Source: Homalodisca vitripennis
Lineage: Eukaryota > Arthropoda > Insecta > Hemiptera > Cicadellidae
Length of the DNA: 64,000 nucleotides
Assembly (NCBI RefSeq): GCF_021130785.1
Contig: NC_060208.1
Location: 168,869,501-168,933,500 of the forward strand
Direction: 5' to 3'
Shown here piece by piece: positions 48,706 to 61,366 of the stretch (positions are counted from its first letter, which is position 1; every line of letters begins with the position of its first letter). Below the pieces are notes generated by a model. That model made no database searches. It saw only the letters and a list, made by a program, of their open reading frames with translations, and was not told the DNA's origin. The translations under genes were made by a program, and so were the position numbers.

Positions 48706-48984
48706 TACCAGTTGCTATTTGTAAGCATTAAGCAAAATAATAATGAATCATGCATATTTAAAAATTATGTGGAAATATTTAAATAAATCAAAAAACAGAA
48801 TTCGAGTCTTAGTAATTTTTTTTTAATTTGTATTTTTTATCATATATTTTATATTTCTTTACAATATTTTGTACAATTCTTATTGAAATTGAATCAAGAA
48901 ACCATTATTTCTTTCCAAAAGTTTTTTTTGAATATTTATGTATTTTTTTCAGTGAACTTAAAAATATAAATATCTTTTTTTCAT

Positions 48985-49770
48985 ATTCTACGTCATCTGA
49001 TCCGTGATTCATACCATATTCTACTCGATTCTTTCCCTGATTTTTTAAATGTAATTATTGTATCTCCTTTCATTGAAGGAAACACAAGATCGTTATCAAA
49101 ACTATAACTCATTTTTTTTAATGTATTTAATGTTGGGATATCACCATCAAAATCTGCTTTAATTTTCGTTAAGGGAAAATTGGCACTCGGATGATTTTTT
49201 TTTTAAGTAATACACGCAGTAACTTATGAAATCTTTAGAATCTACACTCGATGTATGTCTACAAGATGTTGAGCTTGTCCCATCATAAAAAGATGACATG
49301 CACCTATTATGATAATAAGCTTGAACTTCATCTGATTCTTTGAGAAAATTCAGTCTAACTAACAGACTTTTATTAAATGATTCTGAAACTTCTCTTCCCT
49401 TTAAAGTTGATAAAATTTTTCTTTTTAGTCTCAACCTTCTGCATGCCGCGAAATGCTCTATTTTGGTTACAAGGTTCTTCACAAAAAACACAATGATGCT
49501 CAAAATCAAAATCACATGCTTCTTTCATAATCTTCTTCCCAATAGATTTTTTTTCTTGTTTGTTCTTTGGAAGCTGTAACAATTGATCGAGGTCTATTGT
49601 ATGCCGATCGACAACCATCATTAATGTGTGTGCTTCAGTTAATTTCTGAAATGTTTTATACTGCTGATCATTGCTTTGTTTACTTGACGAAATAAGAGTA
49701 TCTATCCCTCGACTTTTTATTTTTCACCAAATCTCCATCGCGGCTTTTACAAATGATACAAGAAGGTACC
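48985..49770 (-). pseudogene. Cys-rich N-terminal part of an uncharacterised transposon protein
   Basis: The frame begins with VPSCIICKSRDGDLV (about 49770) and shifts to KSRGIDTLISSSKQ (about 49715). It continues through 49621-49440 with HHCVFCEEPCNQN and KVETKK, then shifts to KGREVSESFNKSLLVRLNFLKESDEVQAYYHNRCMSSFYDG (about 49410-49280), then to FSLTKIKADFDGDIPTLNTLKK. The CxxC...RG.DTL, CxFC and YHxxC pattern is the N-terminal zinc-binding arrangement of a protein family frequent in arthropod transposons. I know it by its look, not by a name. The frame ends near the inner edge of the left inverted repeat, so the C-terminal part is gone. Function is unknown; DNA or protein binding is plausible. 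Confidence 0.55.
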
Positions 49771-50237
49771 TTTTCCACCATTTACATTAATCTATAAAAT
49801 GTAGAAAGCACGATAAAATTAGTATACTGAAAATACGTAAAAATTACTAGATAAATAGCATGCGTAAAATTGTATGTTACAGAGACAAAGTTTTATGATC
49901 TGTATTATTTTTAATAATTTTTATTGAAATAATTTGTATAAAATTTTGTTTCGCCAAATTTTAAAAGTTTTACTTATGATTTGTATTTTTATATGGACAA
50001 AAAAAATCTTGTAAATTGCTAATCAAAGAGGGCTTATTTCACGACATACTCCAATATAACTTGATTGACGACAAAGCAGCTGCTTATTGAATGCTTAGAA
50101 ACATACTGAGACCCGTATAATAGAAGAATAGGATTGACCCCGCCTTTTGCTTCAAGGACACTATTATATACCTGTAATCCAACTTTCACATTCAACAATG
50201 TTTCTAAACTTTGCAAAATATTCGAAAATTCTTCAAC

Positions 50238-50954
50238 ATAAAAAAATTAGAATTTAAATAAATAATAACAATTTTTCCACGTAAATAATACAATGTATAA
50301 TGAAAAATGTCAATATTTTGTTTTATTTTCAATTTTTCTGCAGTTTTTTTCAATTAAACTACATATTTTTTTATTTCATTTCTTCAAAATAGACTAAAAA
50401 ACGAAAATAATGAGCCGTCAGAGAACCTTTTTTGATTAAAAAAAATGTTTCAAAATGGTTGATTGAAAATTATCTAAATATTTTTTAAAGTGAAATTTTA
50501 TTATAACGGCTGAATATATTTCTTAATGAAAAAAATACAGTATTTTTAGAATAGGACAAAGTATATTTGATCAAACTTTCCCCTCAATCAAATCATTTTG
50601 TAAAAGAAAAAAATTAAAAACCAAAAAAAAACTGTTTTTTGAATTTTTTTTGGGAAATTTTTTGAGGATAGGGCAAAAATGATGTTACAACACAAGTTGT
50701 AGATTTTTTTTATTTCCAACAACTTTTACATTTGACTTTTTTCAATAGGATGCATTGTTTACTCACAAATTGCAAAAAACCCATTTTCACTCCCTAAAAA
50801 CCACCCCTCCTATACCCCCTAATAGACGATTTTTGGTTCGAAATGGTTTTTTTTTATTTATATATGATGTATTTGACTAAATGGGTGCCATTAGTTTGCT
50901 GTAAGAAAACATTTATTTATTTGACCATTTTTAACTGCTATTTCTCCTGGACTA
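50238..50954 (-). repeat. Right terminal inverted repeat
   Basis: Reverse complement of the left arm, ending CTGGACTA. It contains the mirror of the GGGGGGTATAGGAGGG box (CCCCTCCTATACCCCC, about 50804-50819). Confidence 0.85.
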
Positions 50955-52034
50955 TATAGGCATCATTGAGTTGAATGATAGTACACGTAACCACATAGAA
51001 CTTTCTCAACATTATTGAACACTTGAACCTTTGCCTAATGGGTGCATAAATACCCATCAAACACAAGTAAAATGTTAAATAACGCGTGTTAAAATATGTG
51101 TGTGTGTGTGTGTTTGTTTGTGAGAACAATAAAATATCGCAATAAATACATAAAAAGTCTCGGAATATATAACAGAAATCAATATCTTCAATTATGCTTA
51201 CGCACTATATTGAAATATGGACTTGATATATAGCATAAAGAATTTGAAAAACCAGTTACGTGACACGTAGTGTAGTGTACTCGTACCTAATTAGTATTAG
51301 TACGTGTGCAATTAAATTTCATAAAGCATATATTTCCTTTTACTCCTTTTGTTCAAAATGCAACATAGTGTTATAATAGAATTGTATAAAATATGCACTG
51401 TATAAGCATGTATTTGCAACAAATGAAAACGTATTGATGAACACTTAATCCACGCATTGGAACTGTTGTTATAATCAGATTACGTGCTACATGTGGTGGA
51501 TTAAACACCGAGTATCCAAGTTTATTTATTTCAAATATGATGACAAACTTGTTATTATGTATTTACTACCTTTTCCAATCTTGTCAAATATTTGTATTGA
51601 AAATTTAAAAACTAAGGTATGTAGAATAGTAATTTATTTCATCGAACATGTCTGACTAACGGAAACGTTAATGAATGTAATTTATGAAATCGTGCTACAG
51701 AGGAAAACCTGTCAAAAGTATCTTCCATGTAAAACCAAAATAATGTAAACAAACTTCCCTACTTATGTTTTCTGGTCTAATTCCAATTTTCACAAGAATT
51801 TGAAGTATATATTTTATTATTACTTCTCAAAAGACCCTTGATAAAGAACAGTTTTTATGCAATATTGAAAATTTTATAACCTCCCATGTAATAAAGGAGT
51901 AACTTATTTAACAACACAATTTACGGCAACATTGGAAAATCAACATGTATTATACCTAGAACTACATATTGGTTTTATATAATCTGCTATATGTATCTTT
52001 AAGCTGTAGCATAGTTTGTAAAACGTATCTCAAA
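50955..52034. other. Non-coding AT-rich interval
   Basis: No supported gene. A short TG tract lies near 51095-51112. Confidence 0.5.
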
Positions 52035-53497
52035 GGGGGACTGTTACCCAAAAAATTAATAAAATAATAATTTTTTTTTTATTTTTCCTTATTTTTCTTT
52101 GGAATGTACTGATTTCATTGCAGTAATTAGTTTTTTTTCCTATGATTATTATAAGTTGGTAAAAAAAATATATTATTGAAACCCTTGCATGTCATTTTTC
52201 GACACTAACTGAACATCAGTCATGTTCCACTAGCTAACACTTTCATATATTTCATTGTTTTGCTGTATTTAACTTTTTATGTTGGCTATACTGTCTAGCA
52301 TCTTTATTTCAGGTTACTATTATTGTTACTACTGTCAAAAGAGGATGGGGAAAGCGGCTTTTTAAAATTAAAATCTGTCTCGGGTAAAGTAAAACTTGAG
52401 GATGGTAAGGGATTAGGTGGGCAGGGTAGGCTAAGTGAGCCTAATATTCAAAAACTGCAGACCTATTATGGCCTGGCTATAAGGCGAAATGTGCAGAGTG
52501 TTGAATAGATGAGAAAGGCAATATGGGCAGTGTACTTTCACACGATGTCATCAAATGATAAACCTACTCATCAGCTATGCCCTAAAGACAATGAGACATG
52601 GTGTAAATATAACCTGAGTTTACTGACCAATGAAATGTATGACCATGATAAACATTTTCACATCCCTGAGTGTGTTATGAGTCTTATAAAATCCATATTC
52701 AAAGACCTTTCAGAAACCAAACTGTTGATGCGATGTTTGAAAGGGAAAACTCAAAACTAAAATGAGTCATTGAATAGTGTTATTTGGTCCCTAATACCAA
52801 AAAGAACTTTTGTAACTCTGCCTACCCTTAAATTTGGTGTTTACTCTGCAGTTTGTAGCTTTAGTGACGGCTTTTCTAGTAAATTACAAGTTTTGGAAGC
52901 ATTAAACCTACGTCCAGGGAAAAATTTTGTAAAAGCGATGAAGCGCCTAGAAATAGTGCGAGTGAAGGAAGCGGACAAGAAAGTTCAAGAACTAGAAAAG
53001 AAAATAAGGAACAAGAGAGCTTTGAAAATAAAACGCCTTGAAGACATGTTTACACAAAGTGAAGACCCAGATAATCCATCCTACAGCTCAGGAAACTACT
53101 AGGCTATTGTAGTTAAGACATTTTCTTCGATTCCCGTAAGTTGGTTTTTTTCAATTTAGATGCAAGTTTTCTCAGCCATTTATGAACTCAGACCTCTCAA
53201 ATATTTACCACTTGTACTTTGTACTATAATCTAGGTCCTGACCAAAGGGTTTTACAAAATAAAAAGTATTATCTTAGAAATAAAATATATTTTGTGATTT
53301 TTTTAGTTTTAAAAAGGTGAACTTTTTAAAATTATTTTTTTTAATACTAAAAGATGATAAATTGTAATTTTGGTTGGTCACGAACTACAAAAAGGTGTGC
53401 TTTTAAAGACAAAAAAAATCAAAGCTCTATCATGACTCATTATTTTAGAAACCTGCATTAAGTTTATATGGACTAAGATAGGCGGTAACAGTCCCCT
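52035..53497 (+). mobile_element. Mutator-like DNA transposon with short TIRs, 5' part deleted
   Basis: A 13-bp terminal inverted repeat is visible: GGGGACTGTTACC at 52036-52048 and its complement GGTAACAGTCCCC at 53485-53497. Between them is the C-terminal half of a Mutator-like transposase (52313-53102) followed by about 380 bp of untranslated sequence. Intact relatives are longer, so the N-terminal half is missing or lies across an intron that was lost. I see no 8-10 bp target duplication outside the TIRs. Confidence 0.78.
52313..53102 (+). pseudogene. Mutator-like transposase, C-terminal half
   Basis: The frame reads GGQGRLSEPNIQKLQTYYGLAIRRN (about 52415-52490). A TAG at 52506-52508 interrupts MRKAIWAVYFHT, followed by KPTHQLCPKDNETWCKYN (about 52560-52610), the Cys/His-containing box of the family. 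KTQN, a stop (TAA at 52758-52760) and NESLNSVIWSLIPKRTF (about 52761-52810) follow. Then come LEALNLRPGKNFVKAMKR and a Lys/Arg/Glu-rich coiled-coil-like tail ending DNPSYSSGNY. The stop between QN and NESLN falls inside a highly conserved segment. An AG preceded by pyrimidines (TTTATTTCAG, ending 52312) lies just before the first similarity and could be a 3' splice site. Only three in-frame lesions are visible, so this copy is relatively young. Confidence 0.82.
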
Positions 53498-53838
53498 TAA
53501 AATTCTGTTAAATATTTTCAAATAATGCAGGTGAAAGTAGAGCAAAACGAGATAAGACTTAAGAAATTATAAAGATTAAAATTGTAAATTGATAACTGGA
53601 TATTTATAACAATACATTAAAAACAACTATTTTAAATATACATAGCACTTTTGACATTTTGTAGCTGCCTTTCTAAATCCGTACACATACCAACCATGGT
53701 CGGGTATACAGTATATAGATTTTATTGTTAGAAGTACTGTAAAAATAAAACGTAATACCGATACGTTCAACATATGTTAATATAAAAATATACTGAAAAC
53801 AAAACCAACAGCTAAAGCAAATAAACAATTATTTGGTC
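53498..53838. other. Non-coding gap between two transposons
   Basis: AT-rich sequence without recognisable features, between the right TIR of the Mutator-like element and the end of the pogo-type frame. Confidence 0.5.
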
Positions 53839-55713
53839 TTAGCTGTTAAATACCTTTCTATTTACACTAGTAGAAGAATCACACAAAAAAGTCATCTTCT
53901 TCAGCTGTTGAAGAAATCCCGTGTGCGCAACTTTGGCACTTAGTACACTGAATCCACCCCTCACCAGCATTTCTGTTTTGGTGAAGGGCATTGGAGAAAA
54001 TTCAAGCTTCACCTTTTTTAGTGTCATCATCTGACGAGGACAAAATCCACTCTTGAGGAAGTATAAAATCACAAGACTAGGTTTAAGAACTACCATTCCA
54101 CGTTATAGGGGTTTTTCTTTTTGTTGGGTTTCCTTGGGTTTTTTTCACTTGGAAGTCTAGTTTTTCTTTCATATTTTCCCCTTAGCCTAATTGGCTTTAG
54201 GGACTTTAGTTAGGTCAGTGATTTTCTTAGCAGCTTTAGCTTTCATCCTCGTAAGTCATATTTTGTTTTTTTTTATTTTCTTCACGCTCTAGTTCTAACT
54301 TGTGGGGGATGAAGTTATCAATACTGCTTTACTTTTTTCATTCTTATTATCTGTTTTAGTCTTTCTAGCGCTACATGTGGAACAGGAAGCAATTCTTTTA
54401 GAGAAATAGAAAATGATAAGCTAGGCTGAAAATAGTCCCGGTTATGCTCCGGTTTTCCTGAGGATGTTGTTGATTGGTCTAAACATGCTTATGCTTGCAA
54501 CACTTGTCAGAGTATCAGACAGAGTAGGGTTCTGAAGAAAGTCTGTTACATTTGTATCTGACTGTAGTGCATATTCCGGCTCAGCTGGCTCGTACACTGA
54601 AGCAGCGACTGCAGTTTTGTCATTTTGTTGAGAAACTGCTGCTCTGATCTGCCGGCAACTGTTGGTCTGTTGTAAGTGAAGGGGAAAAAGGATAGTCAGG
54701 AAATACATCAGGATTAAATGGAAAAATGCCAGTTTTAAAAAACCCATTGATGGCTGTTTCCATAACAAATGTTCGAGTATATGCTGCTTTAAACAGCTAA
54801 GCAGCTTCGTATATTGAAATGCAACTTTCCGGATGTGTAAAGAACCCCTTATTAACTTCCTGCACATGGTAAGCACATAGCGGATCCATGGCGGTGACGT
54901 CTAGAGGTTGAAGTCAATATGTTGTGTGTAGTGGGAAGGTTAGTATAAAATTATTCCTCTCCCTTGCCAATGTGATGACTTCTAACTTTGGTGTGATTTT
55001 TATGGCTATCTAGGAGTAAAAAAAACTGGATTCTCTTTAGAAGGGTTAGAAAATTCTAAAAACCTTCCGTACCACAAGATGAAAGATTCATTGGTTATGT
55101 ATCCAGTCTTGTAATAGGCACCAAAGAAACCAGCGTCAACCATGTGCCTTGGATCCTCTTTATCCCTGAGGAAAACAAAAAGGTGTGGGGGGTACATAAA
55201 CTCCAGCTGCGCTTATGCACATCTCAACTGTTAATAATTCCTCCCGGCAGAGGTTAAGAAGCCTACTTGCTTTTGTCCTCTTAATGATTAGAGTGCTCAA
55301 GAGTGCTTGTTAGGAACTGTAAGAACGCCGGTTTCATTAAGATTGTTAATCTTGTTGGGAGAAAAATTATATTTTTTTAATTATAAAGGCTAACAAAAAG
55401 TTTGTTACAGCAGCACGGTTTAGCCCTGGCCATAGACTAGGATTCGGGGTCTCGTAGCCTACGTTTAGCATGTCTACTAAGAAAGGAGTACTGCCATCCC
55501 TGGCATCACTTTCTTGTCGTTAAATGAATCCTCGATTTGGTATTTTGCGCTAATTTTAAAGCCTGTATTTTTAAATCTATTAAAGTGTAGGTAAAAAGCC
55601 AAATATTTTTCCTGTTTCAAAGTGAACACGGTTTGATACCGTCCTAACGTTTTGGAAGCTGCTACTTGTAAAGAATAATTGTTAAATTTAGCGTTCTTTA
55701 CTTTTCGTTCCAA
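53839..55713 (-). pseudogene. pogo/Tigger-type (DDE_1) transposase, frameshifted
   Basis: On the minus strand, LQVAASKTLGRYQTVFTLKQEKYLAFYLHF (from about 55660) is the N-terminal DNA-binding region, and KKVMPGMAVLLSRHAKRRLRDPES (about 55510-55445) its second half. NETGVLTVPN (about 55350) stands where intact members have the first catalytic Asp (DETG); here it is Asn. ISAAGVYVPPHLFVFLRDK, GYITNESFILWYGRFLEF and PSKENPVFF (55215-55020) follow. LLLDSHKNHT (about 55015-54985) holds the second Asp. LQPLDVTAMDPL follows (about 54915), then INGFFKTGIFPFNPDVF (about 54750-54700). At the end GEGWIQCTKCQSCAHG with CD (about 53975-53890) is the C-terminal zinc-binding tail. At least five frameshifts or stops break the frame. 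Confidence 0.85.
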
Positions 55714-58700
55714 TCATACGTTCTTCACTCCAGCTGTTCCGGTTTAAGTTCCGTTTGTAATTTTACTGTATCTTCTCTTTTGTAACAAACCAAAACCCTG
55801 GTTAGGACTCATATTATAGGCCTCATTAAGATACAATGAACACGTATGTTTAAAACTTAATATTGAAAGAGGTCATGAAGATACGGCCTATAGCCTATAT
55901 AGCTATAGCCTGTTACTTTCTTACAGTAGGCATACGTCAGCAAATAAGAGTTTTAGAGTTTAACGAATCTACCAAAAAGCTTGGACACTTTTCAAACAAA
56001 CATGACTACGAATGGTTCCGTGACAGAAGAGTAGAAGTTCATTTTTACGAAAATATTCCTTAAGCAATGATGAATATATACTTACCAAAAACGTATCCGA
56101 TCATACATAGAAAACACGGTGAACTCAACATATGATTTTCAAAACTATTTCCACCCAAAAGTTTTAAAATTAAGTGACAAAATCACAACAACAGGTTTTT
56201 TTTTACGAACAATTTGAGAATTCCGTCATGGCGTCCTCGATAAAGATGCGCGCGCATCCTGCGCTCTAGCAGCTACAGTATTGCTATTGTTTCAGGTATT
56301 CCGTTTCACCCTCATATCCCGTTTTTTCCAATTCTCCACTACTTATTAAATCTAATATTTTCTTTAAAACAATATTTTTAAATACTTATAAGCGTATTAT
56401 AAGTTATAATATAGTTACAATTTTATAATTAAAAAATATCTTAATTTTCTTTAAAAGCAACTCTGTTACTTGTTACTGGTTATTTTCATTTTATATTATG
56501 TTATTGGAACTAAATTCTTGGCGGAATAATAACCTTATTGGCACACGTGGTACTTTTTCACTTTTGACTTTTGTAGCTGAAGATAGGCTATATACATGTA
56601 CATGTAGCAACTCCTCGCGCGCCTTCTCCTTTAGTAAAATTGTACATTTTTGTATTATAAATTAGACCTTTTATGCAAAACATCTATTTTGAATGTCATA
56701 TAGAGTAAAATTTTAATAGTAAAAAGTAACTTACCTGATGTTTTGTTTTCCAGATTATACAGTTATAGTTGTGATGATGTTATTCTGATGAGACCACGTT
56801 ATCGTGAATATATATGTTTTCTCACTAAATGGCTAGTATCGTAGATATTTTGTTTTAGGCGAGACAATGTACTTTGAGATCAACTTCTTGACCAAGTTCT
56901 GGTTCAACTTCTTATTCAACTTCGAGTAGAATGATTCCTCTTCAACTACCTCATTCCGACTACAGCTGCAATGAAGAGCCAAGATGCTGACGCCGCCATA
57001 TGTGAGTCGACATCGACGAGAAGGGAAGTTAATTATAAAGTTTTCTTAAATGATTAAGTTCGTAGGCAAAATTAGTAGAACATTGCAACCATTTGGAAAA
57101 CACCCCAGGGTATCATTGTAGTTCACTTTGTAAACTTATAAGTAAACATTGAAAATAGAATATTCATTACTAAGACCTCCGAGATTTTCAGCCCTATATG
57201 TTTTGTCTATTCGGTACAAACTTAATTTAATACTTTTTCCAGAAGACAAGAAACAATACTTTATTTTGTAAACTGCGTTTAAATAAAACCTTTATTTAAC
57301 ATAGCATGTAGTACTTCTCTATTTTTTAAAGAAAATACTCACTCACATGACTTCATATTTGTTTATTTATACGTTCAATTGTAAAAGTTGCCGATAACGA
57401 AACTCGAATTTCATATCTTTAACGTTAAAGCAATGTTACTTTAATGATTAATGTTACTTGACTGATTTCTCATTAAGTTACTAAAAAACTTTTTTATTTC
57501 TGTTTTTGAATGCATCATCAAAGGTTTCTGGAATTTTGGCTTATATGAAACTATGAATATTAAGTGTTGTAAATGAAAAAATAATTATTCTAAAATATAA
57601 AAAACAAATAACGATAGTAAAAATATTAAAATGCTAACTGTGATAGTAGTAGTCTGTGATATATGTTCAATGATTCCCTTTCTAAAAACGTGTTCTAGGA
57701 TAGTACGATAATGTTTGTTGTGTCTGTGCAAGTCCAGACTGACCTTAGTTTTTGACTTTCTCTCTTTTATACGATTTTAATACGATTACTAATTACTATG
57801 AATTTCTCTGACTGCTTGAAAACTTATTTTATGACACTACCACCTGCTATTTAATAGAGTACATTACGTAAAAAATTGTTAGGGAAAAAGACTTAATTTG
57901 CTCAAGATATGACACAATATAATGGTTACTCGGGGATACATTTTGTCAATATTACTTTTTAGTGTGGTTACCATAATTTTGAAAAATATACAGAGTGTGT
58001 TATAAGTATAGATACACTCTGTTTAGTTTTTTATGGATAAAAGATGGAGCGGTGAACTCGGACAACTGTCTAGGAAATAGAAGTGATAGTCATTGTTACA
58101 AATTTGGCAATTTCTCAAGAATGATATTTGGGGGGGGGAGGGGCAACTCAAAAATGTTTGAATTTTAAAACCCATTATGTGACCATTTTCCTTTCTTGTT
58201 CTTGCTAAAAGAAGAACATGAATGGAGGGTAATAATTTTATGGTAATAGTTTTATAGAAAATCAAAAATTGTTCACATATATATATATATATAAAAGGGC
58301 TTAATGTCTTATGGAGGTTTTTAGTTACTTAAGATTGTTTTAAAAAGTAGCATTAATATACTATATTTTAAAAGTGTTGCTTTGATTAAAACACCTGTTT
58401 ACTGAAACGCACTTGCTTTACTCAGTTATTAATTCTAATATCACTAAAAAAGTTAATACCAGCTGATAATTATAATATTAATATGCAATAAAAAACTATT
58501 CTGTTTTATATTTAAAAATGTTCAAGATAATGTTTTTAAGTGTATAATATGCATAAGCTACTCCTACACTAACATAATAACATTGTATCTAATTTAGAAC
58601 TTTTTATTATAGTATTTACATTAGCGTCTCTGTTTCAATTGGCCACAAACATTTAAAGTCTTTTCTGCGTCGGCAGATAAGAGCATCATTTAGGTTTTTA

Positions 58701-58922
58701 ACTCATCTAACATCTTAAGAATATTGTTTTTTCCACAGAACTTTTCATAATGATGAAGATGATGTAACGTCATAATTGTGACACTCAGAAATAATAAAGA
58801 GTTTAAAAAAGAAACTTAATAAGAATCCGTAATAAAAATATAAAGTTTCAAGGATAAACTAGTCCTTGTATATGCCGGGTTTAATTATAACTATACGAGT
58901 TTCTAACAAAATGTGTCCATTC
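55714..58922. other. Non-coding AT-rich interval
   Basis: No supported gene. The 66-codon frame 55863-56063 and the minus frame 58023-58265 are unrecognised. A run of nine G residues lies near 58130, and a short (TA)n tract at about 58278-58293. CAACTTCTT-like words repeat near 56880-56930 without forming an array. Confidence 0.45.
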
Positions 58923-59089
<167 letters not shown>

Positions 59090-59094
59090 CGGTT

Positions 59095-59350
59095 TGCACG
59101 GGGTTTGCGGTAAGGCTCCCACAGTCAATGTCGGAGGTCAAGTACTCGTCACCCCGGGCACTTTTTTCCCGCGTACTGCGTGGAGAAACTAGTTAAACGT
59201 TTTTCACGTTGTGTATTTCGTCGTTTTAATGCAAATAAAAGAACTGCATTTGATAAGAACCCTTTTGGACCCTTTAGAGGTTAAAGTTACTCACGCTGAA
59301 CGGTTTTGAATAACAAAGTATTTTTAATGTTGGTCCTACAATCAACAGAC
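59095..59350 (+). repeat. Dispersed repeat, second family, copy B
   Basis: Diverged same-orientation match to 13205-13475, with the shared blocks listed there. It starts about ten bases after the (GA)n tract. This copy is slightly shorter and somewhat richer in G and C. Confidence 0.72.
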
Positions 59351-59510
59351 AAACGTGGAATATAGTGGCATTGACTTTGTGTAATAGAAGTTTAATGTTT
59401 AGAGTTTTACTGTTACTCAAATTAAAATGAAATATTCTAAACTTTAAATTGATGTGTAAGTAGCACTAACCGCGGATTCGCTCGTAATTTCTGTGCAAAT
59501 TTATATCCGT

Positions 59511-61366
59511 ATTTATATTCCTAATCAGTATCGTATACCTTATCAGTGAGAAAATGTATACGATAACCCCACGATGAAATTTATATCATAAAAATTGCAT
59601 TTAGTATCTCGAGTATTGCTTTGTGGGTTCTACTTGCAATAATAACGGACACTGCACGCGCTTGTCTCCTCAAATAATAGTTGCGGAGTAAATGGTTTAT
59701 TGAATCACGCTTATACTCAGTACTTTTGTTTGTGTTTCCTTAAGTTGGTTTTAAAATGTATCGTCCCACAAATGTCTAAGGAAACCAATTTATAAACATT
59801 ACATGCACAAATAAAAACTTATTTCTTTATGTAAAATCCATAATGTGTTATGTTGGGTTTCTTTGTTGCCACAATGTTGAAATTGTTACGTTTGTCATGC
59901 TTTCACTCTAAATTAAATGAATTAATCATACAATCGTGCTGTCATAAAAGAATGTTTACACAGAACTGTTGATTGCATTTAACACGCTCTTTTATTTTAT
60001 ATTTCGTAACTTTGGAGAACAAGTTGGGTTTTTTCACAGATTTAGTGACCGGTGGCGCGAATCCCGAGGAGTATTCGAGTACGTGCAAACCATTATTCAT
60101 CCAGGAACCCTAAGAATTTCTATTTAAAATTTCAGTTTATCCGATCAAACTGTTTATGCGTACAAAAAACAATCAAAGATTTAATTGAAATTTATAATAT
60201 TATTATGATTATGTTATGAAACTATTAAGTTTGTATTCAACAGTTTGCGTTTACTTTTAAAGTAAAATTGTTTAGATCAAATGTTTAATTGAAAAGGTTG
60301 TTTGATTTATTCTATAAGTTACTATTTCTTTAAAGGCTTCCCTTAAAATTCTTACCGATCTTAAAAAGTATTTTACATAAAATTTGATGGCAAATTTGAT
60401 GTTTATTTGTTTATTATTATATCAATGTTGTAAGTTACAACATTTATTACATTTTGATTTCTTTTTATTTTGGTTCCCTATATTAAATTTCTATTATATA
60501 ACTGTTTGTGTTATATATTAATTAACGTAAAATAGTGATATATCTTAGTAATAATTTAAATAAGCAATAGATGGTGTTTTTAGTTAGTTAATGACACTTA
60601 ACACTGTGTACAAACATTCTACGCGAAACATTAATATGTTCCGTATATATGGTTAATAAAAATTTATAAACTATAGATGTCGCCAAAAAATTTATTACTG
60701 TAATTTCAAATAGGCTCATATCATGTACGGTCGTTTTTTTTTGTATACGCTTAAAAAAAAAGAAATTCAACCCAATTACCAAACACTTTTTGTTGCAACT
60801 AATACAAGCTAAATAGTCACAAAATTACACATGTTGTTAGGTACATTGACATGTACTAGACAAATGTAGGAGTACGCTATACGTGCGTCGCGTAACAGGG
60901 CTTGTTGAAGCTGTATTTACAATTTGAAGTGTATAAGCTTCATGTATTGTTTACTTTGCTAGTTGTGTAAATTAACTGATTTATCCCTAATCAGTTTGTT
61001 TTAAATATATTTATTCTAAGATATCCTTGTTGTCAAATCCGATTGAGTGAGCGTTGGTCATTATCGAATTCAATTTTGTCTGTATATAAATAAAGTTTCA
61101 AATCCATAGGTCAGGTCACCCATACCATAGTGAGTGAAAAAACGTACTAACGATTGTATAAACAGACAGACACAATATAAATTCAACCAGCTCCTCCAGT
61201 AATAGGCCTCGCTAACGTTCAGGCAATAATCACTCCATAATAGATTGCAAGTTACATAACCTCCTGAAGATGCAAAGTTTATATTTCAATAGTACACTAT
61301 AAGGTATGTTTCAAATGTCTCATATTTTACGAGCGATTGAAATTCTACACATTTATAATTCTACAT
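59511..61366 (+). repeat. Tandem duplication, unit 1
   Basis: First copy of a roughly 1.85-kb unit starting ATTTATATTCCTAATCAGTA. It is repeated head to tail at 61367. It carries no recognisable coding sequence; frames of 64-89 codons are open only by chance and differ between the copies. Confidence 0.93.

Larger units (their letters stand above)
48006..50954 (-). mobile_element. DNA transposon with about 700-bp terminal inverted repeats
   Basis: The left arm (48006-48705) and right arm (50238-50954) are reverse complements along their length, with mismatches and small indels, starting TAGTCCAG at 48006 and ending CTGGACTA at 50954. A span of about 1.5 kb between them carries a minus-strand Cys-rich frame (49770-48985). 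Long inverted repeats around a coding core are typical of several cut-and-paste DNA transposon groups. A TA dinucleotide flanks or belongs to each end. The superfamily is not determined because no catalytic domain is left. Confidence 0.8.
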
